Assembly (NCBI GenBank): GCA_026008535.1
Contig: BRKX01000017.1
Location: forward strand, 7,766,501-7,830,500
Direction: 5' to 3'
DNA from: Perilla frutescens
Lineage: Eukaryota > Streptophyta > Magnoliopsida > Lamiales > Lamiaceae
Length of the DNA: 64,000 nucleotides
Below are positions 12,301 through 22,966 of this stretch, one piece after another. Numbering within the stretch: the first letter of the stretch is position 1; each line of letters opens with the position of its first letter. The position numbers and the translations under genes were made by a program. Under the pieces are notes generated by a model that was given only the letters and a program-made list of their open reading frames with translations, made no database searches and had not been told where the DNA came from.

Positions 12301-13425
12301 GAGGAGCAAACCGATGTTCTAGCCTTTTGCCACTCATCTCATTGTGGTGGTCATTTTGGAGGGCAAAAGACGGCTAGAAAGATCCTACAATCCGATTTGT
12401 ATTGGCCTTCAATTTTTAAAGATGTTCATGCTTACTCCATTTCATGTGATAAATGCCAAAGACTTGGTAATATTGGGAGGAGAAATGAAATGCCTTTAAA
12501 TATCAATCTTGTTGTTGAAATTTTTGATGTTTGGGGTATTGATTTCATGGGACTATTTCCTAACTCATTTGGCTTCGAGTATATCCTCTTAGCGGTCGAT
12601 TACGTGTCAAAGTGGGTTGAAGCAATCCCCACTAGGTCTTGTGACGCTAATGTGGTTATCAAGTTTGTGCAGGAACATATTTTGAGTAGGTTTGGATTCC
12701 CTAGAGCGATCATAAGTGACGGTGGAACTCATTTCACCAGCAAGCTTTTTGCAAGATTGATGAAGAAAAATGAAGTGACTCACAAGGTGGCGACTCCATA
12801 TCATCCTCAAACTTCCGGTCAAGTTGAGATAAGCAACAAACAAATCCAAAATATCTTGAAGAAGACCGTGAATGTGACGAGGAAGGATTGGTCACAAAGG
12901 TTACCGGATGCTCTTTGGACATACCGGATGGCTTACAAAACCATTTTAGGGATGAGCCCATACCGCCTCGTATATGGAAAAGCATGCCATCTCCCCATTA
13001 AGATCGAGCACCGAGCCTATTGGGCTATAAAGGTGGTGAATTGTGACCTAACAAGTGCGGGAAAGGAGCGAGCCTTGCAATTGTCCGAGCTCGACGAGTT
13101 GAGAAACGAAGCCTATGACAATGCCAAGATTTACAAAGACAAAGTGAAGAGGCTACATGATAGGTGAATTGTCAAGAAAGAGCTCACGCCGAGCATGAAA
13201 GTTCTCCTTTTCAACACTAGATTGCGGCTTTTCCCCGGAAAACTCAAATCACGTTGGAGCGGACCGTTTCTTATTGAAGAAGTGTTCCCCTACGGAGTGG
13301 TCACATTGAAAAATCCAATGACGAATGTTACATTCCAAGTGAACGGCCATCGAGTCAAGCCATACTATGAAGGGTTTTCGCACGAAGCCGATGTGGAGGA
13401 ATTGAAACTTGTTAATTCCGATTGA
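9388..13425 (+). pseudogene. Athila pol: protease, RT, RNase H, integrase (broken)
   Basis: The frame shares phase with gag. TAA at 9364-9366 and TGA at 13165-13167 interrupt it, and the last 77 codons lie beyond the TGA. Counting from the ATG at 9388: aspartic protease D181 in DLGAG; RT catalytic FMDD at 622-625; RNase H first Asp at 771; integrase zinc-binding H982 through C1020 and C1023; integrase core D1052, D1111, E1147, spaced as DD35E. The final segment (13195-13425) is the integrase C-terminal SH3-like part with FPGKLKSRWSGPF. It would copy and insert the element; with three stops in the gag-pol frame it is inactive. All key catalytic residues remain. Confidence 0.9.
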
Positions 13426-13471
13426 ATGCTCCAAAAACTTCGTCTAGCTCGAGCCATTAAAATGAGCGCTG

Positions 13472-13489
13472 CATGGGAGGCAACCCATG
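13472..13489 (+). other. Hairpin after pol (CATGGG/CCCATG)
   Basis: CATGGG, loop AGGCAA, CCCATG forms a perfect 6-bp stem 46 bp after the pol stop, preceded by GAGCGCTG. From memory, a GCGCT..GGGAGGCAACCC motif recurs after pol in Athila relatives. Its role is unknown; RNA processing or splicing of the downstream frame is possible. Confidence 0.6.
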
Positions 13490-13761
13490 ACTTTTTTATT
13501 TTTAATTATGTTATTTAATCTCTTTAGTGTTTGTGTGTTTTTCATATTTTTGGTGTTTGTTTTGTAGGTTCGAGTAGGAGTGATGCTGGGGCGAAATTGT
13601 AGAGGAAAACGGCTAAGTCATGGCCCGCGACCGCGCAAGCCCCGCGGCCGCGCGACCCCCTTCTCGGCGGAAAGTGTCCGCGGGCGCGCGACGTTTGATG
13701 CCGAAATTGAAGTCCCGCGGGCGCGCGACCCTCGCGCCCCGCGGCCGCGCACCCCACTCCC

Positions 13762-13768
13762 TATAAAA
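13762..13768 (+). promoter_or_regulatory. TATA-like box upstream of the additional frame
   Basis: CTATAAAAGGGG sits in a GC-rich stretch between pol and the third frame. The hAT element begins 33 bp downstream (13802), so it separates this box from the frame at 15385. A promoter role is inferred from sequence alone. Confidence 0.4.
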
Positions 13769-13801
13769 GGGGACCACTCGTTTTGGAACCCTACTCCACT
13801 C

Positions 13802-14920
13802 CAAGGATGAAAATATCGCGAAATATCGCGGATATTGACATTGCGATACGGATATTGGGGGGAATATTTTTTTTCCCGAGTATCGATGAGAAATCGCAAG
13901 ATATCGCAATATATCGCAAGCTATCACAAAATATCGCAAGATATCGCAATATATCGCGATTTTTTTTAATATTTCTATAATATATTTTAATTTTTATATA
14001 ATACTATATATTTTTGTGATCTTTTTTAGGTCTTTAATGTAATTATTTGAGTTGCAATATTCTTTACTTTATAAATACATTCACTTTGCAAAAAAATATA
14101 AGAGAAAGAAGACCGGAAAATCAACGGATGTCTTCGAAAAAAAAGTGAGATGCACGTGCACCGACTTTATTTTTTCATTTTTTCAGTTTGAGGACATGAT
14201 GAACAAATCACTAAAATTTTTCTCCCCATATATCACACGAAATTGAAATCTAAGATTGAATATAAATTATCTGCCAAATCTTGATTCTATGAATATGGGT
14301 GGCACTGATCATAGTGATATGTCCCAAGATTCATATGCTTCTTACACATATGGGAGTTCACAAATTGATTGGACTACTCAAAATGTGTATTAACAAAATA
14401 ATTGGGTCAGTGGACATTATGAATCCAATTCATGGTGAAGTTGTTGGAAGAAATCAAGAAACATATCAAACGCATGTGCATAATTATATCCATAATTACT
14501 CGAACGTGATAAGTTGATATCAATATTGTTTAGAACAAGATGGCATTCCATCTACTATATTTGAACCTCATAGATCCTCATTTTGGTATTAATTGTACTT
14601 TATAATGTTTATTTAGTCATTTTATGTTGTATTATATATTATTTTGTCAAATGTATTGTCTCAGACGATATTTATATAATGTATTATTCATATATTTGCT
14701 TTCAAAATGTAATTCTATCAAAAAATTTAGTGGAATATGTGCATAATAATATGTCATAATAGTTCCTAAAATTTCATGCTAAATTTCTAAGATTTTAATA
14801 TGATTTCCGTCATTTTTTTCAATTTTCTGCGATATCGATATGCGATATCGATATATCCGTTGATATATCCGTAAAATTGAAGTTGCGATATATGTTGCGA
14901 TATGGATATTTTCATCCTTG
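13802..14920. mobile_element. Non-autonomous hAT element inside Athila
   Basis: The element is 1119 bp with termini CAAGGATGAAAATATC at the left and the same opening, CAAGGATGAAAATATC, on the minus strand at the right. Exact 8-bp flanks are CTCCACTC (13794-13801 and 14921-14928). Subterminal regions hold repeated ATATCGC/GCGATAT words. The middle (about 14285-14600) resembles the Ser/Tyr-rich tail after the dimerisation domain of hAT transposases (ASYTYGSSQIDWTTQNVY followed by a stop), so it may be a deletion derivative of a coding element. No intact transposase is present. Confidence 0.9.
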
Positions 14921-14928
14921 CTCCACTC

Positions 14929-15384
14929 CAACCTTGCGCCGCTTTTGGAGCTCTCCACTCTCCCCCTTCCTCCCAAATTCTCCTTTCTCCTCCACACTCA
15001 AATTTTAGCCAATTGCAGCTCACGGAATCTTCCTCCCCACGTCACGCCTCCAAGTCACCATCCTCGTCACCGTGACCGCATCGAAACTCCGCGACCGCGT
15101 CGAAACTCCACGACCGCGTGCCATCTCCTTCCAACTGCCATGCCGTTCGCCGCCACCGCAGTAAAGTTCCAGCTCCGGCACCCTCTCCGCGATTGCGCGA
15201 CTCTCCGCAGCCGCTCACGACCCTCAGCCAGAGCCCGCGACTGCGCACCCTTTGCCCGTTGCTCCCGCGACCGCGCGACTCTCCGCGGCCGTGCGTCAGC
15301 TGCCCGCGCCCCCCTCCGTGCGCCTTTGCTCGTCCTCTCGCTTCTTCTTGACTCGAGTCCATTTCCCTTGCTCCACCATCAAGT
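14929..15384 (+). other. GC-rich leader of the additional Athila frame
   Basis: This is Athila interior between the hAT and the third frame. It is rich in CGCGACCGCG/CGCGGCCG modules like those in the LTRs. Frames here are fortuitous products of high GC content. No gene is seen. Confidence 0.5.
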
Positions 15385-16860
15385 ATGCTGCCCCGGACAA
15401 AGAACCCGTCCTCTTCACACGAAGAGAGAGACGAGAATCTCCAAGAGCTCTATGGGTGTCCGTTCCCGGTTCGTACCCATGCCGAAGGTAACCGATATCA
15501 AACTTTCACTGACTATGAGATTACTTCCCCCCGTTATCTTGATTGGAATTTGTTGAAATCATTGAAAATTGATGGGAAAGTCGAAAGCTACTTGAAAGTG
15601 TTAACTTTGGACAAATTTGCAAAATTGAAGTATGTTGGCTTGAATCCATTGTGCCTGGAGTTTTTGGTCACATTCCAGCTTGATTCTGCGAATTCAAAGA
15701 TTACCTTTCGTATGATGGGAGAAGAATTTGAGGTGACACTAGCTAGGATGAAGTCGTATTTTAGGTTTTTGACGACTGGGCCCAGAGAGAGGCCAACCGA
15801 CTTCAACACGGCTGTCGCCTGGCACGAGCTTACTGGCTTTAGCAATTGGGACCCTCAGGGGACACCCACTGGTTTCATTCGGGACCCTGCCCTGGCCATC
15901 ATGCACAAGTTCCTTGCATACTCGATTTCTGGGAAGGAACAAGCCAACAAGGTCAATGCCACAGAGGTGTATCTTCTTTGGTGTGCTCTCCACAATACCA
16001 AAGTCTGCCCGTCCTACTTCATCTGGACCGCTATCCAGCAAATGACTCGACGCACCAAGATGCATCTCTCCTTTTGTGCTTTCATCACCGCTCTTACTGT
16101 CAAGCTTGGCTTGCTTCCAGACACAGGTTCCATCCCTGCCGGCCAGAGAAAGGTTAAGGAGTATTTGATCACTATTGATGAGCTCAAGTGAGCACACCTT
16201 ATCCTGGATTCGAGGAGACTGGTTCCTCACACCGACCGTCCCTGCATCTCCAAGCTTATGAATGCTCAGTGTGAGGCTCTCAGATGCTACAGGGAGGCCG
16301 GATCCTCTTCAGCCCCACGTGATGATGATGATGATGATGAGGACGAGGAAGAGAACAAAGAAGAAGAGAATGAGGGAAGAGAAGAAGACGAAGCACAAGA
16401 AGACGAAGACAATGATCAGGATGAACAGGCTCACTACCAGCCGCCGCCTTACCCCTCTACGATTCCCCAGCATGGGTATCAGATGCCACAGGCTGATTGG
16501 CGGTCCTTTTAGGACCACTTTGACACCACCATGGAGCAGTTCCAGCAGAGCTTCCAGCAGAACTATACCGACTCCATGGGCCAATTTCAGCAGCACTTTG
16601 ATACCTCCATGGGCCAGTTCCAGCAGTCCTACAGCAACACCATGGGGTAATTTCAGGACCGCTTCGATGCTTCTATGGGCGAGTTTCACCAAGAGTTGGG
16701 ATCCCTCCGTCAGGACGTTGGCGACATGAGGCAGGACATCTATGGTCGCCTCGATAGGCATGACGAGAGGATGATGGCCCTCGAAGAAAACTGGAACAAC
16801 TGGACGATCTCCTATCCTTACCCGCAGCCTCTTCTACCACCTTATGATCCACCGCAGTAG
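15385..16860 (+). pseudogene. Additional ATHILA ORF-1-like frame downstream of pol (broken)
   Basis: One reading frame of 491 codons is interrupted by TGA 16189-16191, TAG 16510-16512 and TAA 16648-16650, all in phase. The N-terminal part (about residues 40-260) resembles the ATHILA ORF-1 family, with SPRYLDWNLLKSL and ITFRMMGEEFEVTLARMKSY. The middle (about 310-350) is an Asp/Glu run. The C-terminal part repeats a Phe/Gln/Met-rich coiled-coil-like unit (FQQ..D.SMGQFQQ) and ends Pro-rich. The position between pol and the 3' LTR is where Athila/Calypso elements carry the so-called env-like frame. I see no signal peptide or membrane segment, so its role is unknown. Confidence 0.8.
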
Positions 16861-18056
16861 TGAAGTTATTTTATGTTTTTTTTGTAATTTTTATTTTTGT
16901 GTTCGTGTGCGTGTTGTTATTATTTTCAGTTCACCATTTATGTTGTTCGTTGGTTATTTTTGTCATATGTTTTGTAGGAACTAGCGTCTGTTGCCGGTCT
17001 TCTATGATTTGTAATGTGTTCCACTTCCTTATTCTCTTATTGCATCTTGTTTTCATACATTGAGGAAAATGTATGTTTTAAGTGTGGGGGAGAGCTTGTT
17101 ATGTTATGTAGTGAATTTTGTTATTTTTACTTAATTATGTTGGTGTTGATAATGTTATGTTAATTGTGTTGGTTTTGATATGCATGATTAGTTGTTTTAG
17201 TTATCTAGGTATGTTGTGATTCTCCCACTTAGTATCTTGTTTGCCCAATGGTCAAATTTGAAATTTTTTTGATATGAATCTTCAAGGAATTACTTTCAAG
17301 TCGATCATGCATGAATGAATTGTTTCGTGGTTTCACTCTTGAACATGAATTATTTTTGAATGTGATCACAATTTCATGATTGACTTGAAGAGTCTTGCCC
17401 TTGAAAGAATAGGAAACATGCTTAGCCTTGTTCTTGAAAATCACTCCCCTTAATCATTTATCCTCGTATTTATGATATAAAAAAAGGGGGGAAAAGAAAA
17501 AGAAAAAAAAGGGAAAAATAAGGATCTCTACTCCTCTAGTTGATTTATTCAACTATGAGTATGGGAAACCACACAAGGACACTAGGGATTGCCTCCCTAT
17601 GGTTTTACCTTGTGATTTTTTATCCATGCCCCCCATGAATTTGTTTAAATAATTGGGATTGCATTCTGGATTCTACTCCTCTCATGTGTGTGTCAAATCC
17701 TTTCACGTGTTGCATGATGAGTATGGAAAACCACATTAGGAAGCTCGGTTATGCTCGATGATTTGACCTAATGACCCTTATCCTGTGTTTGCAATCCCCT
17801 TTGTCGCTTTATGTAGTATCTTAATAAATGTGGATGTGATTTGTGGGGATGTAATTTATTTGAATATGGGCTAACGTGTTTTTCCTAGACTTGAGAGGAC
17901 AAACAATTCATTTGACTAGATATTATGTTCACCTTCTTGGATAGTGAATGCTTTTGTGGGAACCATGAAAATTGTCGATTACATGATCACCTTGTGAATT
18001 TTTCCTTCTTGCTTCATATTTTTAATTTCTTATTTGCTTGAGGACAAGCAAAGAGC
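16861..18056 (+). other. Athila 3' untranslated region
   Basis: This 1.2-kb non-coding stretch lies between the third frame and the polypurine tract. Words are duplicated inside it: GAGTATGGGAAACCACA near 17556 and GAGTATGGAAAACCACA near 17719. No gene is supported. Confidence 0.7.
17079..17094 (+). promoter_or_regulatory. Upstream copy of the polypurine-tract module
   Basis: TAAGTGTGGGGGAGAG follows TTGAGGAAAATG, matching the terminal tract at 18057-18071 and its upstream TTGAGGACAAG. It could be a second plus-strand priming site, by analogy with the central tracts of other retroelements. This is unproven. Confidence 0.45.
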
Positions 18057-18071
18057 TAAGTGTGGGGGAGT
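18057..18071 (+). promoter_or_regulatory. Athila polypurine tract
   Basis: TAAGTGTGGGGGAGT ends directly at the TG of the 3' LTR (18072), the position expected for plus-strand priming. Confidence 0.88.
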
Positions 18072-19933
18072 TGTTTGGTGTTTATGTGTGGTGTTTTGTT
18101 GCTTGATTTTGTATGTTTCATTTGTATTTCTGAGTATTTTGATCTAGTTTATCTATAGGTTTTGTATGATTTTATCCTCTTGCTGCTCTTATGGTGGAAT
18201 AAGCCAAGTTTTGGAAAACTTGAGCTTTTGTGCGCAATATTTTGATTTTTAGGTAATAAGGTGACAAGGAGCAAAGAAGAGAACCGAAGAGATGCACCCG
18301 GAAGGAGGAGCCAGGGGCCCCGCGACCGCGCAAGCCCCGCGGCGGTGCAACATGAGAACCAAGAAACCCCCACGGCCGTGCGAGTCCGCGTCCGCGCGAG
18401 GGTGCTCTAGGCGGAGACACCCCGCGGGCGCGCGCATACCAGGCCTTCCGCGCGTGCGCGGCGCCATACGGGCGCGCAAGCTGCTCTATTCGCCCGATCA
18501 TCGCCAATCTACACTCATCTCGCGCCTCCTCTTCTAGAATGAACCTATCATTCTTCCTCCATCTTGTGGCATGTTGGAAACTAGAGATCTTTGAGCCATC
18601 CTAGTCTAGCACTAGGGAATAGGGATTAATCCACCATAAACCTAGCTTTGGATTTTTCTTCCACAAAATCCTCCCCAAAATCCCTCTCATTTAATGCTCC
18701 ATCACCCTCACCTTACCACCACATTTTCACTCTCCTACTACCATACCTCTCACCATACCTATCTTTCACCTCTCTCTCTCTCTCTTACGTCTCTCTCTCC
18801 CTCTCTCATATCTAATAGATTTTGGAAGATCCATTTTCATTCACCATATTCCAACCATTACACACCCATTCCACTCACACACTTCATCTTCTCCACCATT
18901 CTCTCTCTTTTCACACACACTACACACACTAAATCTCTACACCATTTCCTCATCATTTTCACACTCTCACCTTCACCCAAGAGAAGAGAAGAAAAGGAAG
19001 AGCAAGGGGATCAACCAAGAGAGACGGAGAAGACACGAGACGGATGACGACGAGCCATCCGCGGAAGCTAAGCTCAGAGGAGGTTCATCTTGTGTTTTTC
19101 TTTACATTTCTTGGATGTTTGTGGGGATTTGTCCCAAAACTCTTGAAGGATATACAATATTGTAGAAGTTATCTTCATTTACATTTGATTTATGAGATGA
19201 TGATCTTCTATAGTGTTTGCATATTTTTGAGCATGTTTAGTGGCTAATCTCTCTATTAGGGGGTAGAGGATCGATGTGGTTTTGATCTATGCTTGTTCTT
19301 GGTGATTGTTGTTGTTGGAATCGTGCTTTTTCATGTTTGGGTACTTGATCACTACTTGAACATTGATAGGATTTAGATGAGTCTTGATTGTGAATCTAAA
19401 TTCAGAAATTGGTTCCTTCGATGTTAGGTAGATGGGGTTCCTAAGCCTAACATATTAATCTTGCTTGTACGGTATAGCTAAGAGAGGTTTAACGGATAGA
19501 CGGTGACAGTAATTGAAGTTAAACTAATCGGAAGGGTCTATCGTATTTGTGAAAATAGCATTATCAACTTAAATTAAGCATAGTGATAAAACCATTAAGA
19601 GAATCTACACCCTAATACCTTCATCAAACTTATTTCCTCTAATCTTAATTTAATTTGTGTATTTGCATTTAATCGTCTTGCTTTATTGTCTATTTTGAAT
19701 TCCTAGCATAGTCATCATCAAGTCCCTTGTTAGAATGTTTAGATTTTATTTTAGTTGTTTTGTTGAAAGCATGTGTAGTCTTTAGATAATTCTTCATATA
19801 AAGCCTTCCTTGAGAGATCGACTCGGGTTAAGCTTATTACTTCTACAATTGACCCCGTCCAATTGCGGGTGTGGTCCTAAGTAGTGTCTAGTGAGCATAA
19901 CCGGAAATATAAGTATAAATTTGGACCCAATCA
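18072..19933 (+). mobile_element. Athila 3' LTR
   Basis: This 1862-bp LTR starts TGTTTGGTG and ends GGACCCAATCA, and is clearly paired with 6033-7824. It has a longer GC-rich block (18315-18480) containing extra CGCGACCGCGCAAGCC-type modules. The next five bases are the target duplication GACAC. Confidence 0.94.
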
Positions 19934-19938
19934 GACAC

Positions 19939-20275
19939 CCCGCGGGCGTGCGCATTCCAGACCCTCCGGGGGCGCGCGGGTCGCTCTGTCCGCCCGATCA
20001 GCTTCAACCTACACTCATCTCTCGCCTCTTTTTCATTTGGCAACAAGTAACATATCCGTCTTCCTCCATATTTTGGCATGTTGGAAACTAGACTCTTGAG
20101 CCACCTTAATCTAAGCAATAGGGGGATAGGGATTAATTTTCCCTAAGCTCACTTTGTGGACTTTTGCTCCCAACAAATCCTCCCTAAATCCCTCTCATTT
20201 AATGCTCCATCACCATCATCTTACCACCACATTTTCTCTCTCCTACCACTATACCTCTCACCATAGCCATCTATC

Positions 20276-20320
<45 letters not shown>

Positions 20321-21491
20321 CTACGTATCTCTTCCCTCTCCCTTGTGATCTCATATAGATATTTGGGGAGATTTACTAGAGGGGAGCCATCATCATTCAC
20401 TCACATTCCATTCATCTCTCTCTCTACACACCACTTCATCCTCTCCATTCTCTCTATTCTCACACACACTACACACAATAAATCTCTACACCACTTTCTC
20501 ACCATTTCCACCATCACCACCTTTACAAGAGAGAAGAGGAGAAAAGGAAGAAGAAGGGAGCCAAGTCAAGCAAGAAGAAGAGAAGACGAGAAGGACCCTA
20601 CGTCGAGCCATCCGCGGAAGATACGCTTGAAGGAGGTGTCTCCTTGTATTTTCTTTGTATTTCTTGGATGTTTGTGGGGATTTGTCCCAAAACTCTTGAA
20701 GGATATTTAATCTTGTAGAAGTTTGAGTTATTTGCATTTGATTTATGAGATGACTTTCTTCTATGATATTTGTGTTGTTTTAAGCATGTTTAGTGGCTAA
20801 TCTCTCTATTAGGAGGTAGACGATTGATGTGATTTTGATCTATGCTTGTTCTTGTTGATTGTTGTCGTTGGAATCATGCTTTTTCATGTTTAGGTACTTG
20901 ATCACTACTTGAACATTGATAGAATTTAGAGGAGTCTTGATTGTGAATCTAAATCCGGAAATTGGTTCCTTCAACATTAGGTGGATTGGTTTCCTAAGCC
21001 TAACATGTTAATCTTGCTTGTATGATATAGCTAAGAGAGGTTTAACGGATAGACGGTGACAGTAATTGAAGTTAAACTAATCGGAAGGGTCTATTGTATT
21101 TGTGAGAGTAGCATTATCAACTTGAATAAAGCATAGTGATAAAACCATTGAGAGAATCTACACCCTAATAACTTAATCCAACTTATTTTCTCTGATCTTG
21201 ATTTAACTTGTGTATTTGCATTTAATTGTCTTGCTTAATTGACGATTTTGAATTCCTAGTATAATCATCATCAAACCCCCTTATTAGGATGTTTAGATTT
21301 TATTTTAGTTGTTTTGTTGAAAGCATGTGTAGCCTTTAGATAATTCTTTCCTATAAAGTCTTCCTTGAGAGATCGATTCGGGTTAAGCTTATTGCTCCTA
21401 CAATTGACCCCGTCCAATTGCGGGTCTGGTCCTAAGTAGTTGTCGAGTGAGCGTAAACCGGAAATATAAGTGTAAATTTGGACCCCAACCA
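19939..21491 (+). mobile_element. Remainder of the outer Athila solo LTR
   Basis: It continues the LTR begun at 5733-6032. It holds a (CT)n tract at 20279-20334 and ends ACCCCAACCA before TGATC. It is more diverged from the inner element's LTRs than those are from each other, by eye, so the host LTR is probably older. Confidence 0.88.
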
Positions 21492-21496
21492 TGATC

Positions 21497-22488
21497 TCAA
21501 TGTATAGTGAAATTATGCATGAAATGTTACTATGCCTCATGTTCGTCTCGACCTACAAAATCGAGATTCTAACTTAAAATCCTCAGTTGGGCCTATAAGG
21601 TACTAGCTTAGATAATAAACAACTTAAATAAGGAATTTATATGACTTGGGATTATTTGGAATTGAATTGGAGTCAAACGGCGAATAATGCGCATTTGACG
21701 AAGTGAGTCAATTTAGATTGAGAATTTATCGAAGTTTTCAGATCAAATTGAATGGATAAAAAATGAATTGAACTAAATTCAATGAATAAGAAGTTTGATT
21801 TAGCATTTAAAAGTTAATTTTAATTTTTATAATGTCTTTTAGGGCGAAATATAAAATTTAGAAATTATAAGGACTTATTGAATTTTAAAAAAATATTAAT
21901 TTAATCTCCAAAGACTCAATTATTATTTATATTTTTATTTATTTATTTTGGAATTGGACTTAATTGAAACAATTGGGATAAATTGAAGATTTTATATACT
22001 TTTCAATTAGAGTCACTATTTTATCTAATTTTCATTTTATTCCCAAATACTCCAAAGCTTAACACCATGATCACCAACTTACATGGAATCCCCTATTCTT
22101 AACCATTTACCAGCTCCTTTAACACTCCACAACTTCAAGATAGAACCTAAGTCACCGACAGCCCCTTCCCAACCCACCTTGACTAGTGAAAACACACGAA
22201 TACACCAACACACACTTACGTCTAAACACAACAACTTCAAACCAAAGCATAACCATTAATCTATGTCCCAACATACTGAGTAGGTATCTATATATTACTA
22301 TTATTTCTGCAGCCACATAAGAATAAATGAAATGATAGAAAACAAAGAAAGAAATCATTCCAAGTTTTTTTTCCTGATAGATTTTTCCGTCAAACTTCCG
22401 ACATAGAAATGAAAGGTTAAACAATATTTAATCAATAATCGGAGACTATATTTAGATAGCCTGATACGAGAGGTTTGAAGTGATATAA
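21497..22488 (-). mobile_element. Del 3' LTR, segment 2 of 3
   Basis: It aligns with 41237-42235 of the Del 5' LTR, including TAATGCGCATTTGACGAAGT and the CACACACTTACG region. It ends at the TATAA target site of the next solo LTR. Confidence 0.88.
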
Positions 22489-22933
22489 TGTAATAACCGG
22501 GCATCTCTAGATTCACTAGATGTTACGATTTATGTGTTATATATTTTATCTATGCTTATTTTCAAGCCAATTATATTTATATAGGTGTACATGTGAATTT
22601 GATATGTCTATTTATTTATTTGATACAAATTCATGATTTATATATATTCAAAATTACATTAACAAAAGATTATATATAATAATAAATAGAACAAATGTGT
22701 GTGTCTTTATAAAAATATATTCTACTCTAATTAATATTATATTATATATATATTCGGATAAGAACTAGCAAATAGATGGTTTGATTATAAAATTATACTA
22801 TATGCTAATAAGCATGAAATTAGCTTACATATGTTGCATGTTCTCCACGTAGCCAAGGTACATGGCAAAGGTCGAATGGTTTGCTAAATACTATTATTAA
22901 TAATAAGGTTAAGATGGTGATGTATAACTTAGT

Positions 22934-22966
<33 letters not shown>

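Larger units (their letters stand above)
6033..19933 (+). mobile_element. Complete Athila-clade Ty3/gypsy retrotransposon
   Basis: This 13.9-kb element (12.8 kb without its hAT insert) has a 5' LTR at 6033-7824 and a 3' LTR at 18072-19933, both TG...CA, with exact 5-bp flanks GACAC (6028-6032 and 19934-19938). In order it carries a tRNA-Asp-type primer site, gag, a protease-RT-RNase H-integrase polyprotein, a hairpin, a TATA-like box, an additional ATHILA ORF-1-like frame and a polypurine tract. Stop codons break all the frames, so it is not autonomous now. It is inserted inside an LTR of its own family. Confidence 0.95.
5733..21491 (+). mobile_element. Athila-family solo LTR split by a complete Athila element
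   Basis: The LTR consists of 5733-6032 plus 19939-21491 (about 1853 bp). It starts TGTTTGGTGTTTATTTG and ends ACCCCAACCA. Flanks are TGATC at 5728-5732 and at 21492-21496, exact. No internal region of its own is present, so it is a solo LTR, the product of LTR-LTR recombination. The empty site survives in the Del 5' LTR near 41231, where CTTGATGATCTCAATG runs without a break. Confidence 0.92.

Noticed and set aside
15042..15362. Overlapping frames in the GC-rich leader
   Set aside because: High GC content removes stop codons; compositions are Arg/Pro/Ala-rich in all frames with no family match.
22152..22424. Minus-strand frame repeated near 41854-42105
   Set aside because: The two copies are corresponding parts of the two Del LTRs, not a gene family.
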